The notes under the pieces are model-generated. The model was not told where the DNA came from, searched no databases, and was given only the letters and a program-made list of their open reading frames with translations. The position numbers and the translations under genes were made by a program. Positions 12,725-25,495 of a DNA stretch of 64,000 bases are shown one piece after another (the first letter of the stretch is position 1; the number at the start of each line of letters is the position of its first letter). The stretch is from Neostapfia colusana (Eukaryota > Streptophyta > Magnoliopsida > Poales > Poaceae): contig JASWHV010000009.1 of assembly GCA_030760725.1 (NCBI GenBank), forward strand, positions 110,185,854-110,249,853, given 5' to 3'.

Positions 12725-13814
12725 ATGGTGCGTACTCGTTCTCCGAGTAGGGCTGAAGGTTCTCGCCGAGACGGCGATGACTCGACTCCACCACGGGCAC
12801 CACCATCAATGCTATGGGCGGATATCATGGCTCAGATGGTCGAGTCAAGTCAAGAGAACACCAAACTACTCCAAGCCTTGGTACAACATCGCTTACTCCA
12901 ACGTACACAACAGGTCGTTCCACCTCGGAACGCCTATTTGGAATTCTTGGTGACACAACTGCCAATTTTCACGGAAGCCAACGAACCAGTGGAAGCTGAT
13001 CAGTGGCTTCGGGTTATGGAGTCCAAGTTTGGAGTGTTCGAGTGCGATGAGTATCATAAGACATTATTTGCAGCTCAACAGCTCCATGCAGCCGCCGGAA
13101 ATTGGTGGTTCGCTTATCTCGCCACCATTCCGGAAGGCCATCAAGTGGAATGGACGGAATTTCGTAAAGAATTCCGTGCTCGCCACATTCCTATGGGTTT
13201 TATCAAGGCCCAGCAGAAGGAATTCAGGAACTTGAAGCAGGGGGGCATGAGTATCCTCGATTATGTCAAACGTTTAACCATTTGGCACAATATGCTCCTG
13301 ACTACGCGACGAGTGAAGCTGCAAGGTGTGACTACTTTTCCATGGCCTGAGTGCCATATTAAAAGATAGGCTGGCTTTGTTCAATCAAGGCAATTACACC
13401 GAGTTGATCAGTGCTGCCCTGCTGCAAGAACAAGCGACATTTGAGTGTCAAGCAGAGAAGAGGGACCGGGATGACGTGCAAGGAGACACACAAGTTGTTC
13501 CTCGTAAATACCGTGTGGTGTATCACCCACCATCCGATGAACTATGGCAAGCACTAGTAAGATCAACTCAGTACAGATTTCCTGCTCAAGAATCATGTCT
13601 TGAAGCAACACAATTGCTGCAGCAACGATTGATTTCTGGTGCATCATTGCTGCCACCAAGTACATCAACTTCTCAACCGCAAGTCAACAAAGAACCGGGG
13701 AAACAACCGTGTTCTTATTGCCACCGTTTTGGGCAGTTTAGGCAAGAATGCCGGGAGAAGTTGTTGAACAGCGGACATCCATCATCATCAGGTGGTATGC
13801 CACCACATGCTTAA
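12725..13814 (+). pseudogene. gag: E gag (capsid and zinc knuckle), frameshifted
   Basis: The ATG at 12725 opens a basic N-terminus followed by a retrotransposon capsid-type region (about residues 75-200: the sequence around DQWLRVMESKF and the segment GNWWFAYL). This is the structural protein that forms the cytoplasmic particle. A frameshift near 13340 moves the frame, and the C-terminal half reads on from 13377. The nucleocapsid knuckle (CSYCHRFGQFRQEC, about 13710-13751) has Gln where the CX2CX4HX4C motif needs His. The gene ends at 13814 before protease. The product would not be functional. Confidence 0.85.
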
Positions 13815-13829
13815 GTCAATATAACAGCA

Positions 13830-14330
13830 TTGCAATCCGGGAGTGTGCAACATCTTGCTATTGAGGATGTCCCGGAGGGAGCACCGGTGTTAGCGGACAT
13901 GTTTACTCTCAAAGACGTGCCCGTGCTCATACTTTTTGATTCCGGTGCAACCCACAATTTTATCAGCAAATCACGCATGGATCAGCACCGATTATCCACC
14001 AATAGTCCCACAACGGTTATCTTATACGATCACCGGGAGGGAATATCTCTGCTAATCAGATTGTGTCCCGAGCAGCTTTCTGTTTGGGAGGAAAAATTTA
14101 CCCAACATCGCTGATTATGTTGGATGGGCAGAAGATAGACATAATATTTGGTATGTCTTGGTTAAACTATCACGGTGCCATTCTCAATATAGGTAACCGG
14201 ACTGTCCAGATTAACTCGCCGATTCATGGACAGCACACGCTGTTTTTAGACAGCGAAGACCCAGATATGGCAGAGGCCTACTACACAGAAGCGCTTAAAC
14301 TTGAAGATATTCCGGTGGTATGTGATTAAC
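13830..14330 (+). pseudogene. E aspartic protease remnant
   Basis: The active-site motif LFDSGATHNFIS of Ty3/gypsy proteases is seen at about 13938-13973, followed by protease-fold sequence with DIIFGMSWLNYHGA. A frameshift near 14080 splits the domain between two frames. In a live element this enzyme would cleave the gag-pol polyprotein. It follows gag and precedes RT as in other chromoviruses. Confidence 0.82.
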
Positions 14331-14335
14331 CCGAC

Positions 14336-15660
14336 GTGTTTCCCGATGATTTACCCGGCATGTCGCCCGAACGGGACGTCAAGTTCAAGATTGAACTGAC
14401 ACCGGGAACAACACCTATCTCACGAAGGCCTTACAAGATGGCACCTAACGAGCAAGCGGAGTTGAAGGAGCAACTAAATGAACTCATGAGCAAGGGTTTC
14501 ATACGACGAAGTTCTTCACCTTGGGGTTGCTCTGCGTTGTTCATTAAGAAGAAGGACAAAACGCTGCGGCTATTGTTGATTATCGTCCTCTAAATGCTGT
14601 CACTATAAAGAACAAGTATCCTTTGCCCCGCATCGACATATTATTTGATCAACCTGTGGGTGCAAAGGTATTTTCGAAGATGGATCTTCGGTCGGGCCAT
14701 CATCAAATCAAAATCCCACTTGAGGACATACCGAAGACAGCTTTCTCGACGAGATACGGAATCTATGAGTACCTCGTCATGTCATTTGGGTTAACCAACG
14801 CTCTAGCACACTTCATGTACTTGATGAATTCTGTGTTCATGCCGGAGTGAGACAAGTTCGTCGTGGTATTCATCGATGACATTTTGGTTTACTCCAAATC
14901 TGAAGAAGAGCACGTTGAACATTTGCGTATCGTGCTACGATGGTTGAGGGAGCACCAATTATATGCCAAGTTCAGCAAGTGCGAGTTCTGGATTGATCAG
15001 GTGCCTTTCCTAGGCCATATTATTTCAGCAGAGGGCATTGTCATGGACCCCAGCAAAATTGAACAAGTTCTGATGTGGGAATCTCCCAAATCAGTCCATG
15101 AGGTCCGAAGTTTCCTAGGTTTAGCGGGGTATTATCGGAAGTTCATTCTGAGCTTCTGAAAAATTGCTAAACCAATGACGGAGCTGCTGAAAAAGGGCAC
15201 TAAATACATGTGGAATGCAGCATGTGAAGCCACATTCAAAACTCTGGTGAAACATCTCACAACAGCTCCAGTTCTTGCTCAGCCAGACACGACAAAGCCA
15301 TTTGATGTCTATTGCGATGCATCCAGCATCGGTCTCGGCTGCGTTCTGATGCAAGAAGGGCGTGTAGTCGCCTATGGGTCTCGTCAACTGTGAAACCACG
15401 AGCAGCATTATCCAACTCACGATCTTGAGCTTGCTGCTGTGGTGTTTGCGTTAAAGATGTGGAGGCATTATTTACATGGTAATCTTGTCCACCTCTACAC
15501 CGACCATAAAAGCTTGAAGTATATCTTCACGCAGAAGGAGCTGAATATGAGACAACGGAGGTGGTTGGAGCTCATCAAAGATTATGAAATCGAGATCCAC
15601 TACCATCCGGGAAAAGCAAACGTGGTTGCCCACACGCTTAGTCGAAAAGCCCATGTTCAC
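14336..15660 (+). pseudogene. pol: E reverse transcriptase and RNase H remnant
   Basis: RT landmarks appear in order: SPWGCSALFIKKKD, KMDLRSGHHQIKI, the FGLTNA motif, and the catalytic FIDDILVYS at about 14866-14892. They are followed by RNase H with the PFDVYCDAS start and the YTDHKSLKYIF segment. A frameshift near 14580 and in-frame TGA stops at about 14848, 15157 and 15391 break the frame. At 14848 TGA sits where family members have TGG. The catalytic Asp pair is still readable, but no intact enzyme could be made. Confidence 0.88.
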
Positions 15661-16870
15661 AACATGGCGGTTGCTGAGTTTGAAGATGAAGAACCGGGTC
15701 TCCGTGTCATTCCGTATGGAGCACTTTATAATATTGCTCTCATTCCAACAATCTGTGAAGAGATTGTTGAGGCTCAAAGAATAGACATGGGTATGTCTCA
15801 CGTATGGACAAGACTAGACAACGGAGAGGTGAAGTGTTTCCGGAAGGATGAGAACGGTACGCTATGGTTCAACGACCGTATAGTGGTACCGCGTAATATG
15901 TAACTCCGGAAGAAGATCTTGGATGAAGTCCACCTGTCGAAGTTTTCCATTCATCCCGGCAGTAACAAGATGTACCAAGATTTGAGACAGAAATTTTGGT
16001 GGATGCGGATGAAGAGGGAAATTGCTAAATACGTATCCGAATGTGATACGTATAGACGGGTCAAGGCTGATCATATGCGGAAAGCCAGACCGCTACAACC
16101 ACTTAAGATACCGATATGGAAATCGGAGGATGTGAGTATGGATTTCATCGTCAGATTACCACTCACATCCCGGAAGCATGACTCGATATGGGTGATCATC
16201 GACCGGTCGATGAAATCAGCTCATTTCATACCAGTGAACACTCATTATCGAGCAAGGAAATATGTGGAGTTATACATATCAAGAATTATATGCTCGCATG
16301 GTGTTCCGAAGACTATCATTTCAGATCGAGGTGCGCTGTTTGTTGCTCATTTTTGGGAGCAGCTGCACGCCTCATTGGGCACCAAGCTGATTATAAGCTC
16401 CGCATATCACCCTCAAACCGATGGACAAACTGAGATGGTGAACCAAGTGCTTGAGGACATGTTGAGAGCGTGTGCCATCCACCACGGTAAGAATTGGGAT
16501 GATCACTTACCGTTGGTGGAGTTTTCATACAACAACGGTTATCAAGCGAGTATTAAAATGGCACCGTATGAAGCTCTCTACGGCCGGAAGTGGCGCACAC
16601 CACTGAATTGGTGTGAGTCCAGCGAAAGAGTTCTGTTTGGGGTTGATCTGGTCAACGAAGCCGAAGACCGAGTTCGGTTGATACAAGAAAATTTGAAGGC
16701 TGCACAATCCCGACAGAAGAGCTACGCTGACCAAAGGCGTAGGCCATTAAAGTTTGACATCGGAGAGCACGTTTATCTTCGTGTATCTCCGATGAAGGGA
16801 ATTCACCGGTTCGGTGTAAAGGGGAAACTCGCTCCCCGCTTTGTCCTTTTGCTATCACGGAGAAGTGCGG
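15661..16870 (+). pseudogene. E integrase remnant
   Basis: The HHCC zinc domain is seen (HPGSNKMY, then CDTYRRVK, with the first pair normal and the C-X2-C altered to C-X2-Y). The catalytic core follows with MDFIVRLPL, DRGALFVAHFW and AYHPQTDGQTE, giving the D,D,E residues. An in-frame TAA at about 15901 precedes the zinc domain. Another frameshift near 16850 separates the core from the chromodomain tail. In a live element integrase would insert the cDNA into the genome. Confidence 0.85.
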
Positions 16871-17189
16871 ACCCGTAGCCTACCGGCTGGAACTACCGGC
16901 AAGTCTTTCGGGTGTCCATGATGTGTTTCATTTGTCACAGCTGCGGAAATGCCTCAAATTTACCGCTGCTGTCCGTACCAAAGAAATCGACGAATTGAAA
17001 TCATACCTTACCTACACCGAGCGACCGGTTCAGATTATGGACGAAAAGACCCGGGTAACCTGGAACCGGACGATCAAATTTTACAAGATGCTGTGGAGTA
17101 ATCATACTGCGGAAGAGGCGACGTGGGAAAGTGAAGATCACCTCCGCAGCAACTATCCGGAACTTTTGGCTTTATACAGTTTGTAATTA
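16871..17189 (+). pseudogene. E integrase C-terminus with chromodomain
   Basis: After VFHLSQLRKCL, the usual junction in chromoviruses, the reading continues to a chromodomain-like segment (about 17030-17160, with KMLWSNH and EEATWESEDHL). Chromodomains at this position define the chromovirus branch of Ty3/gypsy and are thought to guide integration to modified chromatin. The final stop is at 17184-17186. This piece is in a different frame from the integrase core, so it is now disconnected. Confidence 0.85.
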
Positions 17190-17237
17190 CCTCTCCCGTC
17201 TTGTTCTTCTTTTGTAATCTCGGGACGAGATTCTTTT

Positions 17238-17250
17238 AAGGGGGGAGGAA
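17238..17250 (+). other. Polypurine tract of E
   Basis: AAGGGGGGAGGAA lies immediately before the 3' LTR start TGTAAAAG at 17251. It would prime plus-strand DNA synthesis. Confidence 0.88.
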
Positions 17251-18806
17251 TGTAAAAGTTCCAAAAATGTATATGAAAAAAACCGAGGTTTGAATTCATA
17301 TTTGTGACAAATTCATGAAAAATGTGACTTGCTAAAACTTTTCTTCATGCAAAGTGCTATGTGGATGTTCATCCAAAATGAGGCTCACATTTTTATTTGA
17401 AGGTGTTGAACCAATAAGGACTTAAATACCCCTTTGCATGAAGGATCAAAAATCAGATTTCAAATTCAAAGTTCACACAAATTACGGCAAAAAACTTTGA
17501 ATACTCATGCAGCCTATACTTTGCAATTTGAGGTAATTTAGTGTGGCAAACTTGTCATTTGAGGGTGGGCTTAAAAATGACCTAAATAGAGGCATTTCCA
17601 AATTCAAACCAAATTCAAATTTGCTATGCAAATTCAAACTGAATTCGGGTAATTTGAATTCTAGCCCACCTTTGAAATTCAGAACTTTGGCATTGGATTT
17701 AGATGGACTTGAGGAGATCTTTTGGGGAGGAAATTGAGTGGAGGAAAGTGGAGCCCACATGTCATTGAGCAAAATGACTTGCAAAGGAAGCAAAGGGCTC
17801 TCTGTTCTCTGCTTTCTCCACTGCAACGAGGGGCTGCACCTGGGCGCCACCGAAAGCAGCGGCGCCACCTCCTGCTCTCTCCTCTCTCGCTCTGGTGACC
17901 GATTGAATGCCTCCTCGTGGTCTCTACGTGATCCAGTCCCTCCACATACCGAGCAACCGACTTTTCTTCCTCTTCATCACGAGCAAACCTCGGACCAAGC
18001 CCCTCACACGGCCGCTGCCTCGGCTTGATCGAGCAACTGGGAAACACTTGCGCCCTCCCCACTTCAAGCTGCTAGACAGCACCACGAGCCCAGTTCCCAC
18101 TTCCCCGACACACAAACCACTGAGTTCCGACGTTTCCCGCGCCCTAGAGCACTCATCCGCGGCGACCTAAAAAAACGCGGCGGTCGGCTTCACGTGGACA
18201 GCCCTCCATAGAGTTTGTCACGCCCGAGCAAGCACAGCCACGGGGGCGTGCTATGGTGGTGCTGCTCTCATCTGAAGATCAAGCCAAACCGTGAAGTATC
18301 GACGGTGAATTTTGAATTTTGCTCCGGCGGCTTCAAACCGAGCGTCCGATAATGATCTCCAAAATTCTCACTTGTCGATCCTCTGTAGCTTTTCAAATCT
18401 TGCACACACGGGCCGGACTAGCTGGCGATCATTTTTCTTTTAGCAAATTGGACTTGAAACCGACTCGGGGTGGCCTATTCCGAGCTATACGAAACGTGTT
18501 CACGGCGGAGCTGATCGGGCGCACGGTGCCGACCCATTTGCCGCTGTTCCCGAGCCATGTTGAGGCCATGTCGGTCTTCCCCAAGCTCTAGGGGTGCCGT
18601 AGAGCTAGTTGGTCAATTGTTTGGCAGTGTAAGATGGTTGGCCGACGGCGCCGAAGTCCATCCGAGGCTGCCACATGCCGCCGACCATTTTCCGAGCACC
18701 GGAAGCCCTAGCAAACCCCACCGGTGTGTTCCTCGACGTCCCAAACTCCCTGACGGCAAGCCTCAGCTCGGGCAGTGGCCGGAAATGGCGAGCCGACGAA
18801 CTCCGG
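17251..18806 (+). repeat. E 3' LTR, first part
   Basis: It starts TGTAAAAGTTCC and matches 668-2205 closely, with scattered substitutions. It is interrupted at 18806 by element I. The last five bases TCCGG would be the target copy for I, but the partner copy is lost because the right end of I is deleted. Homology resumes near 59328. Confidence 0.88.
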
Positions 18807-19332
18807 TGTCACACCCGGTTTTCCTTAAGGAACACCCGAGCGTATTCTCACATGTATGCCAGGATCAGTTGACCTATACATGTGCCGACAAGAGTGAAAT
18901 ATCATTATAATACAAGCCAAGTTCAACGTACAACATAATATTACACCATAAGACATAAAAATACTAAATAAGAGTACTATTACACTAATAACATAACAGT
19001 GGAAGACTATAGCGTGGATGCTCCAGTTCCACAGGTGCTTCCTAGGGGTTTCGCCAGCCTAGAACAATTCCTCGGGATCGAAGTCCTCCTCATCGAAGTC
19101 GATATCTTCATTTGCACCTGAGCAGCATATGATATCCAACAAAAGCACGTTTGGGTACCCCAAAGGTACTCAACAAGTATATGAAAGAATGTTATGAAGG
19201 CTATTAACAAGGAAAGGCTAACATGGTTAAGCACTATGCATTAATGCTAGATCCTTAGCTTTAATTAGCAACCTCTATTACTAAGTGATGAATCCCACCA
19301 ACTTCATAATTAAGTCATTAATGTTAGGTTAC
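18807..19332 (-). repeat. LTR of I, left piece
   Basis: This is the 526-bp end of the LTR before B's insertion. The last five bases GTTAC (19328-19332) are the left TSD of B, repeated at 55664-55668. With the right piece (55669-58126) it makes an LTR of about 2.98 kb. No gene is visible. Confidence 0.78.
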
Positions 19333-22300
19333 TGAATGTAACCTAGAGGGGGTGAATAGGCTTTTTGACGCTTTGTTGATCCCTGAAACACTTAGTAGGT
19401 TTATCAAATACAAGGAAATCGGACTAGTCCGGTAGAGTGCGGACTAGTCCGTTTTCTACACAGAGAAAAATCGGACTAGTCCGGTATTGTGCGGACTAGT
19501 CCGGTATGCATGGACTAGAGATATCAAAATTGATCAATATTCTCACTTCTAGTACTTTATGCAGCGGAAATTAATTTGATACTTAGATGTATTGCAGATT
19601 GAAACAATGAATGACAGAGATAAACTTTTGTTTCAATGCTTCAATGTAAATTGCACAAGATTAATTAAACACTAGAATATGATGAACAATGAATGAACGA
19701 GAGTAAGAGACAAGTGTTTATCCCGAGATTCGATTCCACGAAGGAAATCTATGTCCCGTTGAGGAGTCCGCTAAGGACCGGGTCTTCACCAACCCTACCC
19801 TCGTCGAATCGCCACGAAGGACGATTCTTTTCCACTAATCACAAAGGGCAAATAAATCGTTCAAGGGGCCTTCTCACAAGTTGAGGGCTCCCCAAGAATT
19901 ACAATGAATGAACACAACCAAACACACTTAAAAGGTGAACAATTAATGAACAAAAGTATGCGAGAAATCAAACCCAAGAGCTCAATATGTGTAGAACAAG
20001 TCTCTCCTTTGATCAATTGCTAATCCCCAAAGATTTGATTCTTTTTGGGTTAGAATGTGTGGAGAGATGTGAATTTTGGGCTCTTGGGAGGTGTGATGGC
20101 GCAGAGGGTCGAAGTCTTATGTTGATATGGCCGTACACCTCCTTTTATAGTAGGGTTTCCAATGGTTACGTTAGGGTTTGCGATGTTCGGACTAGTCCGT
20201 GGTTGACTCCGGATTAGTCTGGTGTGCGGTGTGTGAAAAACCCTAAGTGTTGTGAGATACCGGACTAGTCCCTAAAAGTGCGGACTAGTCCGTTTTCTAT
20301 CTAGAGACAAAATCGGACTTGTCCGGTGTGAGGGCCCGATCCCGATCACGGGGCCATGCTGCTCGCCCGAGAATCGCATTGGGTGGTGCCGTGCGATGCG
20401 GCACCCAACAGCACACATAATAAAGCATCATATTACATAAATCAAGCGGAAGCTTACAAAGTGTAAATTTTATAAATACTTCTCAAAATAATCTACAGTG
20501 GAAGACTATTACAACTCACGTCTCATACCTATGCTAAGCAACAGAGAAGGTGTCCAGCCCACGGATCCTTCTCGCTAGCAACACTATCACAATAGCAGCG
20601 GCAGGGCATGTCATGAGTTCACCACTCGGAGAGCTCCGAGTCTCATCCGACACCCGTACATATCAGCGTACAGTTATTACCTGCAAAACAACTTATGCAG
20701 TATCCATGAGCACGAAGCTCAACAAGACTTAACCATCACCCTAGTCATGAAACTCTACATGCTGAAAATAGAGGGCTGAATATAGCAGTTTGCACAAACG
20801 ATGCTCTTGAGCTAAAGGAGAGTCCTTACTTCCAGTTTTAAGCAACTTTTGTAGCCCTCGCGCAATTTACATCGAGACTCCACAATCAAACAAGAAACGC
20901 TTTATCTCGATGTCACCTGCCCGAGGTGAAAGTAACTTTAGTGAGCTACCCTAGACTCATACGAACCTTGCGCCATTAACGTCGAGACTCCACAATCAAA
21001 CAAGAAACGTTTTGCCTCGATGCTACTAGCCCAAGGTGGAAAATAAATTTACTGAAAGTGTTGATCATTCCTCATCTCCATTATGAGGATTACTCATGAA
21101 GCATATTAAGGTTTTTCCCAGTTTATTACTGCGTCACGACTCGTGTACAAGTATGCTCACTACCGCGAGCGACGATGATTGCAATCAATAACACCCGGCT
21201 GACACGACAAGTACACCCGTACTCGATGTTGCACACAGCAACCATCACTGATGTCGTACGTGGCAACCTTTCACACGACACCCAAATGTCGAACCTGTCC
21301 CACCGACTGGGATTAAGTCTCACTACGGCAAACCCTCGTAGAGCCGACTTCTCTATCCTTTCAGCATCTGCATCAGACGGTGAGGTACGCCTCGACACCC
21401 AGGTTAACATGTTACATCGGTTTCCTGGGTCCCATAAAGCTAGTATGCATCCGGTACACATCTCAAACTTGTCTAGCAGGGCCACACACGAGAACGGGCC
21501 TTAATCGACTCAGACATAGACTAGGTTCACAGGACCACGTCATTGAGCCTTCCATCCACTGCCCGGTCTCCATTCCCAACTATGAGGATCAATTCCCAAC
21601 TCTTCCGATTGATCCTCCTTAATCCCGGTTCACGAGTAGGAAACTGCCCACTCGAGTTTTGCTTCTTTTAATCCACTTTTGTTGACTTGATATCAGCGGT
21701 TATAATCAATTGATAATCTACTCTACATTATACTCCAGGGTTTTCTGGGTCATGCAATTGGAGTGTCATACCATCTAGACTTAATGCAAGAAACTAAATG
21801 CTAGACAATATAAAGTGAATACAAATAAAAACTTGTAAGTTTTGATGCAAACCGGGGCTTGCCTTTGTTTTGCAGGGGACTTATATATATGAAGTTCAGT
21901 TAGTGAAGACCACTTGGCTTGATCAATTACTTTCCTCCTTCCTTGATCTCCACTCTGATGACTTCAAATTCTCCACGTAGATACTACACGTAATGAATAT
22001 GCATATATGTTTGATTGTAAAAGTTTTGCTAACAAGTGCTAAAGACAAGTTTAAAACTGGAACTCTGTTTAAGAATTTAAAATAATACTGGTGCTAGTGG
22101 TTTGGGTTTGAGTTAAAGTATTATGATCAAGTGATAAGTGGGGTTCATCACTTGGGTGGTGATCACCTAATGAAGTTGAACAGAACATGACTGATCCAGG
22201 GCTCCAATAGAGCTGGAAATTTTCTTGTGAGTTCCTTGTCATAAGAAAGTCATCTGGACCAATTTTGGAATTTTTCAATGAATAGATCACTCAGAATAAT

Positions 22301-24999
22301 TCCCTAAGCATTTAGGCAAAAAGGAATTAGTTCTGAATAAACTTGCACTTTAATGCAAATTCAAGTGAACTACACTTTCAAACATAGCTCAGGGAGTATG
22401 CATGAATTTCCCTAGGATTTTTGGAGCTAAGAATTTCCTAGAACTAAATTTCCAAGTTTTGGAATTTTTCTGAAATTGTTTCTGTACTCATTTGAACACA
22501 GCAACTTCAGATCTGAATTATACTAACCAAATCAACCTCAAATGAGCTGAAACTGTTACAGGAGTTTACTAACATCCTAAAGAATATTCTGGCAAAATTT
22601 GAGGATTTTTGGATAAACCAAACTCCCTCTAAAATTCTTTTGCTGAAAAGCTTTAAAGAATTTTCCAGAATTAAATAATGGGTTTCATACGAATTGGGTT
22701 GCATATCTGGATATGGCTATTCAATATGAATCCAACCCAATTTGAATCACTAAATTTGGAGCTTCCTAGCACAAGTTATGAGGTTCTAAAGTTTGGGGAA
22801 ATTCTGGAATTTGAATTAATCCGGGAAAAGTTCAAATCTCTGACAGCGGGTCCGGCCAACACGTGTCAGCTTCTCGGCTAAACCACACGGGGCCACAGGA
22901 TTATTTCCTGCACTGTCACAGACGATCCCGTGCAACAGAAGATCCCACCCCTATTCACTGAGCGACTGACGTGCAGGCCCGGCCTCCTCGTCTTCTACCT
23001 CTCGCTCCCACGCCCGCGGGCCGCCGGGCTCGCCGGAGCTGCCCTGATCTTCGCCGTACGGCCAGCTCCCGTGCTCTCCCTCGCTGCTAGGGCCTAATTT
23101 CACACGCTGAACATGATGGGACCACTTCCCCCGACCTGCGGTGGCTCTAACATAGCCGGCGACGGTGCGGCGGCTCAATACCATTTCGGCGACGTCGCCC
23201 AGCCAACGTAGCCCGCCAAAACATCGGTGGAACGGCTCTACTGCACCGGTGGATGCTAGGGAAGATCGTCCTGGTGGTGAGATGGCCCAGAGATGGCCCC
23301 AACATAGCTTTCACCGTGAGCCCGATTCTTCTTGCCATAGCCACCGTTGGAAAGGTGGAAAATACACTGTGCACAGTGGGTTTCATGCATCGGTTGCTAA
23401 AAGGCACAGGATCGCCGGCTAGTCCAGCTTGTGTGTGCAAGATTTAACGACCTAAGAATGAGAATAGAGGTCGAATTTGAAGTTACCGTGCTGGAAGGTC
23501 GTTTTGTGCCCGCCGGGGAACTTTTCTCAAATTCGCGCTCGGTAAATCATGTCATGGCTTTTGCTTCGGAGATGAGCACCACAGGGTCCAAGCGCGTCCG
23601 AGGTAACTCTTGCTCAGCCGTGAAAGACTCTCTGCCGAGCTGTCCACGTGCGACCTCTGTTCAGTTGTGGTTCGGCCGCCACGGATGATTGGTCTAGAGC
23701 TCGGGAACGACGGTACGCGGCTTGCTTATGTGTCGAGAAGATGGGAACTGGACTCGCAGTGCCGTTTAGCAGCTCAGGGTGGAGGCGCGTGCACATTTTC
23801 CCGGTTTTCGCGGTTGCTCCCGAGAGCACGGCGGTGAGTTCCCCGCTCGGTGTGTTTTTTGCGAGGAGGGGGAGGCAGAGGGCGTTTCGCTCGGCTGTGT
23901 GGAGAGCAGATCACGTTGAGGATGGGTTGAACCGCTGCACAGCTGCCAGTGCGAGGAACATGCATGAGGAGGTGGCGGCAGCACCCTCAGTGGCTCCCGG
24001 GAGAAGCTCCTCGTAGTGTTAAAAAACAGAGACTGGAGAGGACTTTGGTTGCTTTGTAAGTTACAATTACCCCTATGACATGTGGGTCCCACCAGTCAGT
24101 GCCCCCTTATCCCTCAAAAGATCTCCAAAATTTGGTAAGTGACCAATTCAAAGTTGAGAGTTGAAAACTGAGCTGCATTTGGATAGTTGGACAAATTCCA
24201 TACAAATTCAAATGTATATTTGAACTCTTTGCACATTTATATCCTTTTTGGAAAAATGGATAGCAAACCTTTTCAAAAATTAATGAAACTTTGCCTACCC
24301 ACTAATTTGGACCTAAGGAATCCAAATAAGCAATTTGATTCTTGTGTTAGCTGCTGCAAACAAGAGTTTGAACACAACAGTTTGAATTACCATTATGTCC
24401 TCCCCTCATTTGAAATTTGAGTTGCACATTTAGTTCAAAATCTGATTTTTAAACCCTCCCATTGCACTTGAGTACTTCAACTCTGTGGTCTTAATCCACC
24501 TAGGGTCCAAACATGCAAGTAACCCTAAGTTGGTTTTAGAAGAATCTCTCATGTGCTATCATATGTGTAAAAAGTTTAAACTAGCCCCCTTTTTCATACA
24601 CATGACACCAACATTTGTGCAAACTCAAGTTTCTTTGTATTCATGCTTTTGGGACCTTTACATCCGGCTGATATCGGACTAGTCCGTTTTCTGGTCAGAA
24701 AGAAAATCGGACTAGTCCGGTTGATATCAGACTAGTCCGCACATGCTGAATTTGTGCAGTTAGTGTGATTTCTTCCACTTGAGCTCTTGGGGTGTGTTTC
24801 TCCAACACACTCTATACTAAGTGATCAAATCTTTTCATCTCTTGAGATCTTATCAATTTGGATCCTCCTTCTCCTTTCTTTTTGCGCTTTCTTCCTAATT
24901 TCTTTTAGAACCTGCGCTCATCTCAATAATTTTGTTAGGGTCTCATTTGTTTGTCATAAATCAACCAAAACCCACAAGGGATGCCTAGATGCACTTTCA
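19333..24999 (-). repeat. B 3' LTR, split by solo LTR H
   Basis: Removing H and one TSD copy leaves 1326 bp, matching the 1305-bp right LTR (54359-55663). A minus-strand TATAAAA lies at 20143-20149. Palindromic CGGACTAGTCCG-type sites occur in pairs about 20 bp apart: 19420/19440 and 19472/19492 on the U5 side, then 20188/20210, 20261/20281, 20314/24675 (20 bp apart once H is removed) and 24708/24728 on the U3 side. Confidence 0.9.
20327..24662 (-). mobile_element. Solo LTR H (4336 bp), same family as E and F, minus orientation
   Basis: On the plus strand it reads TGTGAGGGCCC (20327) to CCTTTACA (24662); on its own strand it starts TGTAAAGGTCCCAAAA, like E and F. It has a perfect TSD TCCGG (20322-20326 and 24663-24667). 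Bases 20330-22960 are the reverse complement of the 5330-8064 and 8070-11172 type of sequence. No internal region remains. Short ORFs in the GC-rich middle (about 22950-24090) are not conserved and are treated as chance. H gives a clean full length for the LTR family. Confidence 0.88.
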
Positions 25000-25013
25000 A
25001 TCTCCCCCTTTTT
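25000..25013 (-). other. Polypurine tract of B
   Basis: On the minus strand AAAAAGGGGGAGAT lies directly before the 3' LTR start TGAAAGTGC. A second purine tract of the form AAAGGGGAGAGATTGAG lies at about 25429-25445, just after ORF3. C has the same tract in the same place. Confidence 0.85.
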
Positions 25014-25495
25014 GGTGATTGATGACAACCAATTGAGATCACACAAATATAATAAGAAAAGTTCAGATTTTCATAAAGTATGCACATATGAGTTTTGAGC
25101 AAAATAGGCAATGAAGACATAAGACATATGTGCACTCTTTATGGTGGGGTGCAGAACTATGTGTGTGAGCAATAATTTTGATGTGAATATCATAATGAGC
25201 ATAATCATAACATCATCAAGAGTCTCGATCCTACATAGCAGTTTTAAACATACATCATTAATCAAAAGCATAAGATAGTTATCATTTCAATCACATGTCC
25301 AAAAGCATAATGATAGTGTAATAGCATAAGTCTTACAAAAGCATAATGACAGCACATGTCTTACAAAAACTCATTTCTCAAACTAGGACATGAAACGAAA
25401 CAAAAACTATGACCTAAGACTCCCCCTCAATCTCTCCCCTTTGGCATCAAGGCACCAAAAAGAAAGAGAGGAGGGATCTACTTGTCATCGCCGGC

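Noticed and set aside
22951..24092. Several GC-rich ORFs in solo LTR H resembling a small gene
   Set aside because: They lie inside a TSD-bounded LTR, overlap on both strands and are not preserved in the sister LTRs E and F.
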